Shown here: one piece after another, positions 1 to 12,713 of the stretch
Numbering within the stretch: position 1 is the stretch's first letter
How the letters are laid out: each line of letters starts with the position of its first letter
Source of the DNA: Callipepla californica brunnescens
Taxonomy: Eukaryota > Chordata > Aves > Galliformes > Odontophoridae
Length of the DNA: 64,000 nt
Assembly: GCA_023055505.1 (NCBI GenBank)
Contig: JALIRH010000062.1
Span: 2,917,115-2,981,114, forward strand
Direction: 5' to 3'
Translations under genes and position numbers: made by a program
Notes under the pieces: model-generated
Database searches by the model: none
What the model was told of the DNA's origin: nothing
The model's input: the letters and a program-made list of their open reading frames with translations, nothing else

Positions 1-345
1 CAGCATATCCTTCACATCACTGTTGCCATTGCTGAAACATACCACCCACCATCTACTGTGCCATATACACTATTTGGTCTCCATAAATATTCAGCAAGTG
101 TTGAATGTCATTGGGTGCAGTTTTTTCTGCATGGAGAAATTCAGTGACACACTTTTGCATTACATGAATGTCAGATGCCATTTTGTCAGACCGTACCTCT
201 GTTGTCATTTGTCACAGAGCAACAAAATGTAACAGAATATTGGTGGGAAGGTTCAGCCTCCACTACCGTACCACTAACATCTACCTCTGACATCAAGGAA
301 ATATTGAATATTGAAATAGAAGGCATTACTTTCAGTGCAGACCTT
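1..345. mobile_element. Mariner-like non-autonomous element, right part, cut by window start
   Basis: This stretch aligns by eye with 37,650-37,980. Both contain a segment reading roughly 'ccacccac..', then 'tttggtctccataaa', then 'gcatggag.aattcagtgacac', then a Ca-rich tail ending near 'aggcattactttcag'. The ending resembles the terminus I associate with chicken mariner/Galluhop-type elements (from memory, not searched). No transposase frame survives; the 60-70 codon frames here are not conserved between the two copies. The 5' part would lie outside the window. Confidence 0.6.
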
Positions 346-3300
346 CTACAATTTATGTTGTTATGAGGCAGTGTGCATTGAATCAAACATTGGATCTATG
401 TATGAAACAATGACACTGCAGTAAATTTAAAAGATTTAAATGTCATTTTATTTTTTCATGTGAGCGTATTGTAGTGAAAGAATACAAAGTTTGCTAAATT
501 AGTAAGACGAGAAAGAAGTTGATCTAGTATAGTGAAACCGAAAATTATTTATTTATTTATTGCTTATTTTGGAAATTATCAACCCTAGATCTCAATTTTA
601 TTCGGAAAAATAATCAGTAATGTTACTGGTCTTAAACAAATTCTATATGTTCATAAGAGAAATGCAACTGTTTTGTATCAATGGCTCCCAGGTGTGGAAC
701 AGCCTGTTGTTTCATTTGAACAATCTGATTGAGTTTCTCCTAATTAGTTTACTTTACACCACAGAACTATTCACTTGTATGACAGCACTGAATGACTTCA
801 GGCAGCTGACTAATTTTTAAAATCTTCACATAATTCTTTTAATCTTACAGTAATATTTGATGGAAATGTAACACCATGAGTTGAAAGTCTCTATCCAGCA
901 ATATTCAATGCTTATTTTCTCCTAAATTCTATCTTATCTTTTTTTCCCTTGCTTTAAAAATGCTATAAAGATAGTTAATCATTCCATTTCACTACAAAAT
1001 CAGATTTGTCTACTCAGGCAATCCTGAGTGAAAATCTTTAGCTTCTACAGTTTACATGTTAACTGCTTGCAGCATCCTTCTGTTTACCTATAGGAAGCTT
1101 AGGGGGAAAAAAAATAAAAAAAGAAAAGGAAAAAAAGAAAAGGATAGAAGAATATTTTCATATTATTATAAATGTTATTGTAAGAGACTTTGGCTATGGT
1201 ACCAGTGGAAACAGCCATTGCTGGAAAGGAAAGTGTTACCTATGCTTTCATTTTGCAACCAAGCAAAGGAGAGAACAAAGAACTATACCTAGAAATGGTA
1301 CTTTGCAACTGAAGTATAGAAACATAAAGTCACATAAAATAATCTGAAATTTGGAGTATATATTAGGCATTCATTAGGCATTGAAGGAAAAACTCAGATG
1401 TGCACAGTCTGAATACGACCAAAGAAGAGAGGAAAAAAACCTAAAACTAAACTACAACTAAAAGAAGAAAAGGATTGAATCATGCTAATATAAACAAAAA
1501 GTTATTTGTTTTTTTTTTATATATATATTAAATGCTTATATATATGTACTAAATGTATACATATACACACATCCTTCTGTATTTGCCAGTTGACAGGAAA
1601 GACCCATGCTGAAAAGATGAAGAAACCCCAAGACAGATAATAGTTTAGGATCGGTGTGTTCATGTGTTTAATATTCATTTCTTAAATATGAAATATGATA
1701 GAATACTTCAAAATAATATCCTGGATTATGAATCATACACATTTTCATCTGATACATAAAGTAATTAAATCTTTATCATTGTCAGTATAATCATTATTAC
1801 AGTTGGTATAACATATTACTAATCCATACATTCCAACTGACAGTGATATATAGTGAGGCAACATAATGAAACCTTATTTTTGTCGGACAAGTCACAACAA
1901 GTCTATCTCTGTATGGTGAAATCTAACAAAAATGTTCAAAAGAAACCATTCAGACAATCAAATGGACAACCGCTTCACTCCAAGATTGGACTTCTTCTTT
2001 TCTTTTATCTGTTTCCACCTGCAATGTATAATGACATTTTTTGTTATTTGTTATATTTTGTTATAACATTTAATTTTTGTAGAATTCATTCTTGGTATTA
2101 AAAAAAAATTGATAATGTCATAAACAATATTGAATAGGTTGAATGATAATTGTACTATTAAGAAATGATCAGGTGACATTCTAGTCTGGGAAGATTCCAC
2201 TTAACCAAGAATCTATGATCATTAAGTGGCAGACACTCGAGTTCTCCTGGAGCTTTTCGCTCTGAGTGAAACCATCATTTATATAGTTTTGGCTGCATGT
2301 TCTCCAAGATAGCTCTTTGATATGATTCATCTGTGCAGATGATTCTCCTCACCTCATTCATTTACAGTACATACCCAAAGGCTTTCACTGGCACCCACTG
2401 AAAAGGCACCTCATTCATTCTTCCTTTTGTTGCTTCCTGATGAATTTAATAAATAGCCTTTTTCATTAACAGAATTTAAAATATTTTATAAAAAGCACAA
2501 TTTCCACTCTCTTTTTCATCTTGGTAAATAAAAACAGGTTAAATTATTTTCTCAAAGACAAAACCTAGATTAGAGGAAGAGATTGTTTTCTTATTCATGA
2601 CCATCAATTTCTGTGACGGAGTAAGTGTCAGTGTGAATAAATTTTGAAGCACCAGTAATATTGTTTTATTTTCCTCAACCTTCCACACTATTCTGAAGGA
2701 AAAGTTTTCTTGCAATGACACTTTAGGTCTGCACAATATCATCGGTGCCATACAAAACTCTGTGCAACCTATTTCAAGATTGGAAGAGAGAACACTAAGA
2801 ACAAAGCCAGCTTCATTTCTAACTTCTGTATCAGCTACAGTTTTAAGTTTGTCAAGAGTGACTTCCACAGGGAGGCTGTGAAGACTGAATCTCCCTGAAA
2901 ATTTATGCTAGTCCCAAATTAACTTTGAAGTTCCATCTTAAATATAAGTTTGTGTGAAGAGCACAATTGACAATACAAAGCAAATATTTTTAGAGAGCAA
3001 CAACAAACAAACAACCATGCTACATCTGATCTCCATGCGAGCTACAGTTATTGAGAAGAAAGCTTCTGAAAAGCAAACTCACATAGATCTGAGTTCAGCC
3101 TCATCATACAGAAAGTTATGTCAACTTATTATTCTTCATTGAGTAGAAGGATATAATCTATTTGAAGAGTTCTGCTGACACAAGAGCAGTATGCAAGTGA
3201 TTTATGAATCTAAACAGAGCATCTCACCTGAATTAGAATCTCGATATTAATTTTGGAATAGGTTTGAAGTATACATGATTATAATTATTCAGAACATAAT

Positions 3301-5470
3301 AAAAATAAAATAAATTTAGGAATTATTTTTTTTAAATACAAAATCTGTTAATTGGGATGGCACTGCAGATACTCTGAAGTTTCATGGTGATTACACCAGT
3401 TGAAAAAATATTGAATATCTGCAGCAATATCATTTAAAGGACAGCAGTTCAACTTTGCTGCAGTTTTTAAGCTAGATTTCTTTTTGAATAAGAACACAAC
3501 TTGAACATATCTGAAACCTTCACAAAATAATTATTGCAAGTACTTACTTTCTTCACAAAATTGTCCACTTCCCTCTTAGATTTTTAGATTATTTTTATAA
3601 TATTTTTTCTCTAAGTATGATTTTGAAATATGAAATGTTTGGATATAACTTCATGTTCTAAGGAAAAAAAAATGTTGTGGAATTTTAGACTATTCCATAA
3701 CATATCTTATTTACCTGATAATTCATTTTTCTTATAGAAAAAAAAAAGTTGGGGGGGGAGGTGGGGTGAGAATTGTTTCTATGAACACTTTGGAGATTGT
3801 AATTATTTGGGAAATAACAATTAATGAGGCAAAGTTTTAATTTAACAAAATCTAGTTGTTGTGTGTTAATGTTTGTTGGTGCACAGTTGCAGGTTAATAC
3901 CATAAGGCAGCCTTTTTTCATTTGCTATTTGCTGTTTTTTCATTCATGTTCCTGATACGTGATTCAAGGCCATTGAATCAGAATACATATCACGTGTTTC
4001 CTAGAAGATAAGGACCTCTGGAACTGTCCAGGCAAGCAGATCTGACTTCGCTGCTCTATAGATCATGTTGTAAAAGTCCAAGAGCCTAAAGCCTTTCTCC
4101 TAAGCCTAAAAATGCAGCTTTTCCTTGGAAAACAGATGCATTACAGAATTTGGGTAACCCCTCCTGGACCTCCCACAGAACAGAGCAATTATTTAGCACT
4201 GAATTATTCAATCATACACAACTATAACTAAATGTTTGATGCATTCAGTCATGTGGCTTACCAAGTCTTCTCATGTGTTGTGAATATTGCATGATAACAT
4301 GAACATGTAGTACCAGAGGTGTTACAAAATGGGAAAAAACAGCAGGCTAAGGTAGTAATGTTTACCTTATAAGGAAACAATTTCATGCTCCTCATGGGGC
4401 TATTCTGGGAATAAGTTCAGACTTGAAGGAGACACGATTTAGTAGAGTGTTGATAGAAGCAACCTCATGAAATTAAAAAAAAAAACAATAAAAAGGTACA
4501 AATTCCCCTTCTGAAATCAAATTCTTTCTTATTTTCTTTTGGCAGTGAGTGCTTGAATTTCCCACTGGAGTATATGGTTGCAAGTAATTATTTCTCCTGC
4601 TACAAATGCAGTAAGCCAACAAAATGAAAGCAATTAGGAAAGTCAAAGTTCAGCCTAATTTCTACCTTCTCTCTGATTACATGTTATAAATAGAGCAAAT
4701 CAATAACTTTTGCATTCTATTTTATCTGTAACAATTCATGGTAGTATATGATATTAAGTCAGTGAGGCCCCAATTTTTAAAAATACTAATGTTTTATTGT
4801 AAATTTAAGTTGCATCATGTATATTATGTCAGCTTCTATCTTGTCTCTATTTAAAATCCAAGTTGTTGTATTAAATTGTTAAGACAGGAGTCATTGCATG
4901 GTTATTTTGAAATGACAGTGAAAAAAAAAGAAATTACAGTGAACAAAATTTACCGGTTCAGATTCAAGGTTTTCTGTAGTTATTTGTTGGCTACATATGG
5001 TGAATGGAGTTCAGCTGACATTGGAACAACAATGAGAGAATCAGAAAAAGTGTAGTAACAAATAAGGAAAATCACAGATATCAGGGGGCAGACTAACATT
5101 AAACAAAGGAAGAAACAAACAAAAAAGAAAAAAATAACGATCCTATACTCAAAGTTATAAAAATATTTGCATTGAAAACTATTGGCCATACACCAACAAT
5201 ACTTACCTGACCATCAACTGAAGAAACAGGAAGAATTGAAATCCTTGACTTCAGACCGAATATGAAAAGTTTTACATTACTTTACCAATTCACTTCAAAA
5301 ATTATTGTTACCGCTATTATTGTTATTTTTCTTTGGAATTTCCTCAGTTTTACTTTGCATCTACTGTCTCATACCTGTCACTGGATATCTCTGAGAAAAT
5401 GTATGGTCTCTCTTCTTAATTTCCCCTAATCAGGTACTTATGAAGAAAAAGAAGATATACTTGAACCTTC
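346..5470. other. Unique AT-rich DNA, no gene recognised
   Basis: About 5.1 kb of AT-rich sequence with homopolymer runs, a short (TA)n tract near 1,519-1,560, A-rich tracts near 1,108-1,142 and a T/G-rich patch near 3,738-3,766. I see no splice-bounded conserved frame, RNA gene or known repeat. One minus-strand open frame (2,539-2,868, 109 codons) is listed separately as an observation. Confidence 0.5.
2539..2868 (-). other. Unidentified 109-codon open frame, coding status doubtful
   Basis: This minus-strand frame runs 109 codons with ATG and stop in AT-rich DNA where stops are expected often. The translation has an amphipathic, non-repetitive composition and starts with a Glu/Asp/Lys-rich segment, but I recognise no domain. 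The frame stays open for a few codons upstream of the ATG. It could be chance, an exon, or a fragment of a decayed repeat. No promoter or splice signal was assigned. Confidence 0.15.
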
Positions 5471-6862
5471 CTTTCTATGGCTGAACAGTTCCAGCCGTCT
5501 CATCCTCCCTTCTATCATGTCCATGGCTATTTTGGGGGATTTCTTCAGCATGTCTACATTTTTCCTACATGAACCAAGAATTGGACCCAGAATCCCAAAT
5601 GTGTCTTAACACTGAGGAGCAGAGGTGAAGAAATCCTCTATTGATCTACCCACAGTTTTCTGCCTAATACAGCCCACAGTGAGCTCTTTACCATAAAAGA
5701 CACATTCCTGCCGTTCTTGGTACTCATCAGGACACTCAGGACATTTTCTGCAAAGGTGCTTCTCAGCTGTGCTAAGAAGAGTTATTTAAAGTTACTCTTA
5801 CCCAGGTGCAGGATTTTACAATGATCTTCACTGAATTGTTTGAGATTTCTGCCAGCCCACCTATTCGGAGCATCAGCCTCTTTTCTCAGTTTTGAATTGT
5901 TTGAAGACTTACTGAGAATACCCTCTACTTTACCATCCCAATTATTAATGAAGCTGTTGATCTTAGGGATATGCCACTGTCATATGACAGTCTGATTCTT
6001 AAGCTATTTTTTGGTACAATTGACTGTCTATTTACTTAGATCATATCCATCAGTTTATCTAGGTGGGTATTAAGGGAAACAATGTTGGAGGCCTTAACAA
6101 TATCCATGTTTTCCCTTCATCGATGATGCCAGTCACATCATCATTGAAGGCTATCACATTTCTGATGCATGACTTCACCTTCATGAATTCATGCTGACTA
6201 CTCCTAGTCACCTTCCTGTTCTCAACATGTATGAAAAGGGTTTCTGGGATTATTTGCTCCAAGATCTTTCTAGGTACTCAGGTAAGGCTGACCGACTTCT
6301 TGTTCCCCAGATCCACTTCTCAGTCTTGGAAATGCATGTGATATTAGATTTCTTCCAGTACTCGGGGATGCCTTTCAAAGACAAGCAAAAGTGACATCAC
6401 AATGACATTACCCAAATCCCTTAGCATTTGTGGGTGCGTCTCATCTGGCTCTAAGGACCTCTTTCTATGTCAACATGTCCCCTAACCTTATCCTCCTTCA
6501 TCCAACTAAAATTTACTTGCTCCAGGCTTTCTCACTCATCTTGTTCTCCCCTGTCCATGTCTGGGTTGTCAGTGTGAGATCTAGTGGTCAGACTGCCAGC
6601 CTCAGTAACAATCCATGTTATCTGAGCCCTTGGCAAGCAGCACACTGAGTCACATGACAGGTTGGTTCAGAAGGAGAGCATCACTCCCTGCAGCAGGAAG
6701 TTTCTCATGGTTGTATTTAACCCTGTCCTGCTTTCAATGTTATAGTACTAAAACCCAGTCACCTTGGAGGCTTTGCAGTGCTCCTTGCTTTCACCTGCTG
6801 TAAAAGCCTTGAGGACCTCTCTGGATAGTCAAATGCTTTCAGCCTTTTTCATCCTAGTCATC
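5471..6862 (-). mobile_element. CR1 LINE fragment, degraded, upstream of an inserted LTR
   Basis: On the minus strand this follows the order of a CR1 element from the 3' untranslated/RT C-terminal part (near 5,475, 'ggctgaacag...' type text) into the RT region and further 5'. Recognisable CR1 passages include the pieces around 5,700-5,860 and 6,170-6,400, the latter the RT section with 'aattcatgctgac' and 'ttgctccaagatctt'. It is heavily mutated, with stops in every frame. It lacks the octamer tail at its low-coordinate end. The LTR at 6,863 interrupts or abuts it. Confidence 0.75.
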
Positions 6863-7890
6863 TGTGAAGGACAGAAACTCTTTTTACTTTTGTTGTCTCA
6901 AAGCTTGCCTCATGAAACCTTTCTGGTTCTAATTGACAACTGCAAATCATCTAGATGGATTTTGCGGCACCTCAGTGTCTCTGCTTACGGCTGTAAAGAT
7001 AAGCAGAAATAGGGGCAAGTAGTCTTTTTCGGGGTACAGCTTGAAGAAGCTGATCACCGCATAGGATGATAATACTCGTACATGGCAACAAAAGTGCTAC
7101 TCCCTGCTGATTTATCTGTTGGGCCAGATATGTTACACAAACAGAGAACAAAACTTAGAAATGGAGGTGGGCATAAATCAAACTAATAAACTTGTAGATA
7201 AGAAAGCAGGATGGACATCCCAACAAGATAACCAAACAGATGTCTCTCTTCAGAAATGAAGAGGAGCTCTCCCCCTTCAATGTTTGAAAATTTACAGCAA
7301 AAATGACCCTTAGGTTTAATCACCTTGATAACCAGAGTTTGGAATGTGATGAATATGCATGTGCTATACCTATAAATATGTATTCGTTTCCCTCTTTGGT
7401 GTGCATCTTTTGTGAAGCGATACCCCATGTACCCAGCACTGTAACAGGGGGAATAGCTGCTTGACATAACTAAATGGAGTGCCAAGTTGCTCAGTTGGTT
7501 TTCTCAGCACCACTAAACCAGACTTACTAACTTAACTGGAAGAACCCCACTCCTCACCCCACTCCCTCCCCAGCACGGTGCCTGCTTTCTGCGAAGCTTC
7601 CCAACTTTCTCATATCCTCCACAGTGACCAGACAAGTTCCTGAGATCAATGGACTACAGACCTCGGTGGATCCACGGTGGTGATGCTCTCTCTCTCTCTC
7701 TTGCTTTCTGCCAAGTCTCCTTGCTTTTCATCTCCTTTTTATCCCTCACCTTCGCTTCCCCATATCCCTAAGCAACTAGTATTTGTAATAAACTGGCTGG
7801 GCTGACATTTGACCCACTGTGTCTTAATCTCACACCAGGTATTCACATAATCAAAGAACTTCATCTCCCTTCTTTATATGGAGCGTGACA
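6863..7890 (+). mobile_element. Solo LTR (family A), carrying about 320 bp of extra sequence
   Basis: Starts TGTGAAGGACAG and ends GAGCGTGACA, giving the TG...CA ends of an LTR. The 5-bp flanks are TCATC (6,858-6,862) and GCATC (7,891-7,895), a target duplication with one mismatch. A polyadenylation signal AATAAA lies at 7,787-7,792, about 100 bp before the end. It is homologous, in opposite orientation, to 53,294-54,041 and 59,901-60,595. Those copies are about 700-750 bp, so this one is longer; the excess lies at roughly 7,176-7,490. A 5-bp duplication suits an ERVL-type integrase, which is an inference. No internal viral genes are present. Confidence 0.8.
7176..7490. other. Extra segment inside LTR 6,863-7,890, origin unknown
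   Basis: When the LTR is compared by eye with its relatives at 53.3 and 59.9 kb, similarity is lost about here and resumes near 7,490. The segment includes 'gaagcgataccccatgtacc', which looks like LTR R/U5-type text from another retroviral family, but I could not find matching target duplications around a TG...CA unit. It may be a nested small LTR or a subfamily difference. Edges are approximate. Confidence 0.35.
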
Positions 7891-8022
7891 GCATCTCCAT
7901 TCTCAGCCTGACAAACACAGATGTTGTCTGTGTACTTTCTCTACAGCTGGAGGGTAAGAACTGTCTAGTTCCAGCATCTCAGAGGAAATCTAGTTAATCT
8001 CCTTTTTGCATCCCTGATGTCA

Positions 8023-11005
8023 CCTAGAATCATAGAAACACAGAGAATCATAGAACCATTTGAGTTGGAAGGGACCACTAAAATTTATCCCATCCAACTC
8101 ACCGGCAATGAGCAGGGACATCCGCAGCTAGATCATGTTGCTCAGAGCCCCATTCAGACTGACCTTGAATGTCTTCAGGAATGGGGCATTGCAGTGGAAT
8201 TGTCTGAACTAATAGTTGAGCACCTAATAGTGACAGGTAGGGTGGAGCCTAGTTCCACTCTTCCTGGCTTTCCCGCTCAATGGTGCTTCTGATTGTGATT
8301 CCAGGAGTGTATATACACTCAGTGCCTTCACGGTTTGCCCCTCCCCCACCAAGCATGACAGTGTTAGAAACAGATAGTGCTGCATCCCTGAGCTCATGCT
8401 CTTTCCAAACTGTTGCCAGTTGTCAGAAGAGACGAGTCAATTCCCTTTTTGTCATCCCGTTCTATAGCTTCTGTCATTACCTTTATTTGCTTTACAGGCA
8501 TCCACCAGCTCTCTGGGGAACATGTTCTAGTGCTTCACTAACCTTAACATAAAAGACATTTTCCTTATATCCAGCCTAAATCTCCTCTCTTTTAGTATGA
8601 AATCATTTTCTCTTGTCCTGCCACAGCAGACCCTGCTGAAATGTATGCCTCTTCTTTCTTATAGCATCTCCCCCTAACTTTAGTTACTAAAAGGCCACTA
8701 TAAACTCTTCTGTCTTCCAGACTGAACAGCCCAACTCTCTCAACCTGTTCTCACAAAGAAAATATTCTGTCCTTTGGATAATATTTGTGGTCTTCCTCTG
8801 GACGTGTTCAAACAGATCCATGACTCTCCTGCACTAGGGAGTCACCATCTGGACACTGTACACCAGATGTGGTCTCACCAGTGCTGAGTACAGTGGCAGG
8901 ATCACCTCCTTTGACCTGATGGCCACATTTCTTTTGGTACAGCCCACGGTATGTTTAGCTTTCTGGGTGCAAGGGCACAAGGCTGGCTCATGTCCAGTTT
9001 ATCATTCACCAATACCCTCAAGTTATTTTTGGCAGGATGGTGCTCAATCTCTTCATCCCCCCTTCCACTGATAGTGGAGTTAACTGTCACTCAGGTGCAC
9101 TTGCACTTGACTTTGTTGAACCTCATGAGGCTCCCCTGGACCCACTGTTCAAGCCTGTCTAGGTTCCTCTAGATGGCATCCTGAACCTTTATTGTCCACA
9201 CCACAGCTTGGTGTCATCAGCAAACTTGCTGAGGGTGCAGTCGATCCCATTGTCTGTGTCACTGACAAAAAAGAACATCAGACTCAGTACTGATCCCTGA
9301 AGGACTACACTAGTGACTTATTCCTACTCAGATGTTGAGCCATGGACTCTGGCCACACTCTGGGTGTGATTTTTGCAAACAGTTTCTCATTCTTTGAGTC
9401 CACCTGTACCATTTGTATTTGAAAAGAAGGATTTTATGGGAGACCATGACAAAGACCATTATGAATTCTGGGTAGGTGACATCAGAGGCTCTTCTCTTGT
9501 CCACTGATGCAGTTCAATCATCAGGGAAAGTCACTAGGGTGGTCAGGCAGGACTTGCCCTTTTGATGAAGTCATGCTGATTGTACCTGCCTCTCTTCCAT
9601 AGCATAGATTCCAGGAGGATCTGCCACATGATCTTCCTTGGCACAGACATGAGGCTGATAAACTGGTAGCTCCACAGAGTGTTCTCACCCTTCTTAAAAA
9701 TGGGTGTGACACTGCCTTTTGAAACTGACAGGGACTTCACCTGATTGCAATGACTTTTCAAATACCATTGAGAGTAACTACATCAGCAAGTTCTTTCAGG
9801 ACTCTTGGTTCCATCTCACCAGGACTCAGAGACTTAGGGATGTTCAGATTCCTCAGGTGGTTTTTTTGGGGGTTTTTTTTGGGGGGGGGGATGGGTTGTG
9901 AATGCTCCTCCTGCCATCATCTTTTTACCCATCATCTCCAGGGCTGTGTGAAGGGCAGTTGCCAGTTAAGACTACAGTAAAATTGATTGTGTACCTGAGC
10001 TTCCTTCTCATCTGTTTCCAGCATGCCTGTTTTGCACACTGGGAGGGATCATGCTCTTGAGCTTTCCTTTTCTGCTTTATGTACTTCAGAAGTCTTTTGT
10101 GCTCATCTTTGTACCTCCTGCCAAGTACAGTTTCAGTTGGATACTGGCCTTCCTGACCTTGTCCCCCTTGTCTCTACACAGGCTAGCAGCATCCGTACAC
10201 CCTTCCCAGGTTGCATTTTCTTATTGCCTCCCCAGTTTGACCAGCAGGTTAAGTTTCAGCCATGTAGGTCCCTTTCCTTCCTTTCCTGACTTTCTACACC
10301 TGGGAATGGAGAGTTCCAGTGCTGTAAGGAAATCTAAGGAAATCTTTCTTAAAGATCTTCCAGCTGTGCCAGATTCCCAAGGTTGGTCATTTTTTTTTTT
10401 TTTTTTTTTACTAACTTCTTTATGAGCTAGAAGTTGTAATGTTTGATAGTGAACTCCACTATTGCATGGTGGCAATGCATGACAGTCCAGGCAGTCTTCA
10501 GTCCTGACATCATCAATTAATTCACTTGCATTCATGAGCAACCGGTCCATTATTACATTACACTGGTTGGTCTGTCTGTTACTTGGCTCAGGAAGTTGTC
10601 CTTGATGTATTCCAGTAGTCTTCTGGATTGTCTACAGCCCAATCATCTACTTTTCCAGAAGATTTCAGGGTGGTTGAAGTCCCTCAGCAGGATAAGAACC
10701 TGAGACAGCAACGCCTCATGCAGCTGGCTGCCTATAGTCAGCACCAACCACAAGGCTACCTTTGTTGCTTTGATCTCTTAACTCTCACCCAGAGGCTTTT
10801 GACTTGGTCGTGGGAATTCTTCAGGGACAGCTCTTCACACTCTATTCCTTCCTTGATGTAAAGGGCAACACCTCCTTCCCTTCAAAAGGTCAGCCCTTCT
10901 GAATGGCTCTTAGCAACTGATAGCTACACTGCAGTCATGGGAATCATCCCACCAGATTTCACTGAAGTAGTCTGTCAACTCCACAGCTCCTCTGTTTAAT
11001 GAGTA
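8023..11005 (-). mobile_element. Long CR1 LINE copy, about 3 kb, decayed
   Basis: The low-coordinate end has the CR1 3' signature on the minus strand: 'agaatcatagaaac...gaatcatagaacc' at 8,029-8,060, followed by the typical 'gttggaagggaccac' text. Moving up the coordinates it passes through the 3' UTR, the RT C-terminal region (about 8,700-9,300), the RT core (about 9,400-9,850) and 5' ORF2 sequence (about 10,560-11,000, 'tttcagggtggttgaagtccc'). Stops and frameshifts break all frames. An internal G/T homopolymer patch lies at 9,860-9,890 and a T-run near 10,389-10,409. This is the longest continuous CR1 in the window. The upper edge is approximate. Confidence 0.85.
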
Positions 11006-12713
11006 AGGTCCTTTAATCAGCACAGACAATTTTCAGATGACAAATCCTTTATCTTCATTCACAAGGAGACGTAAATATTTCTATAACTAGTTTCTATAAA
11101 GGTACCTCTTCCTTCAGAAGCTTCTGTCTCTGATGTTACAGGCATGAAGACAGTTCTTTATACTGTTACAGAACTTGTCTTTCAATAGTTCCTTTGGCTT
11201 AAGACATAGACATGAAACTTTAAAATTATTATTCATTTTCCAGTTTAAATAAAATGCTTTTTCTTCACTTCAAGATTAATTTTAACAAATGATTGTCACA
11301 AAGCCAGAAATATTGAAAATTATTCAATGAAAAATGTACTGAATGAACTAATGGATATGCTAAACCATTTGTATTTTCATTGTGTGGTGAATAATGGAAA
11401 TGAAAATAGGTAAACAAACAAGGCTTTTCTCCATAACAACTACGAAAAAATCTTGAAATAATCTGATTCATCTTCTTTGAATTTTTTTCTACAGGTGTTT
11501 GAGAAAGGAGGTACAATCTGACTGTTTGATGTTAACTGAGATAGAGTCAGGGAGCTTACATTTTTTATTCCATGTGTGTACCTGATCAATGTTATGCTTC
11601 AAGTCAGTATGGAGGAAGTATGCTTTCTGGCACTGGTCTTTCAGGGCTCTGTCCATCAGGGTTCTTAAATCTGGAACTGCTGGAAAAAAAAAAAAAATCA
11701 CCAACAAAGAAGAGGCCCCTGCGTACTTTGAATGTGCTTCTTTTCTGGTGTTTCATTGTAGTTGTGGTGGTAGTGGGATTTCTTTTTGCACTATTTGTTT
11801 GATTGAGTTATTATTTTTAAGAAGATGCAGAGTGAAGGAACTTGACAATATGAAATTCAAAGTTATTACTGATTTTGAAAGAATTTGACTCAGTTTGGAT
11901 ACATTCAGTCAGAAGACTTACATAGAACTGGAAGGAGATCAAGTAACCAACAAAATCATGTTTTGGTTTGAGACCACAGTGAATAATCAGACTGATATGC
12001 ACTTCAGCTTATCCAAGCTATATGTGAATAAACAACCAATCCCATTTTTCATAGTTGGGACTGTAAGATAGTCACTAGTAATTAAATTTTCCAAAGTATA
12101 CATGAAGACAAAGACTTACATGAATTTCTTTGTTTTTTGTGTGTACCAATAAAAAGAAAAAGGATATGGAGCTTTAAATCCTAGCAGTGGTGCATTGTAG
12201 CTGTAGAGAGAAAATGTGTTCTGAAATGTGCTAACAAGATGACACTTTCCATACTCTTTTTCTAGCCTTCTTTACAAAAGGAGATATTCTCAGAAGTTGT
12301 CTGAATAGAATATAAATGAATAATCTAAAGAACAAAAATGCAACACCTAAACCTGTGAAATGGAATAGGAGGCTGCTTTTCTGCAGTACTTAAGTCTGCC
12401 TCGGCAGACTTCACTAACGGAGATCTAAGGACAAAAATGCTGTTTCTTTTGCATTCTGAGAGCTTTATATAAAGTAAAATATTATTAAAAATATTATTAA
12501 AAAACAAAGCAAAACAGAACAAAACAAAACAAATCCTTAATGTGACATTTGACAATATAAAACAAAGCTCATAACAGTACTGTTTTCACTCACATCTGTT
12601 TGGTTAATTAATTCTGTATTTGGAACTCTAGCATGTAACTCTTTTCACTGCTTAGGCCATGCAACAATTGTGAAATGCTGCAGATAAATTCACTGCAATT
12701 ACAGAGAGATCCA
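11006..12713. other. Unique AT-rich DNA, no gene recognised
   Basis: No repeat family or coding sequence was identified. There is a short (AAAAC)n tract near 12,500-12,533 and an A-run at about 11,684-11,697. The open frames here are not supported by any domain. Confidence 0.45.

Noticed and set aside
7193..7446. A TGT...ACA unit inside the LTR at 6,863-7,890 as a complete nested LTR
   Set aside because: The bases flanking it do not form a duplication, and the similarity edges with related LTRs do not coincide with it.
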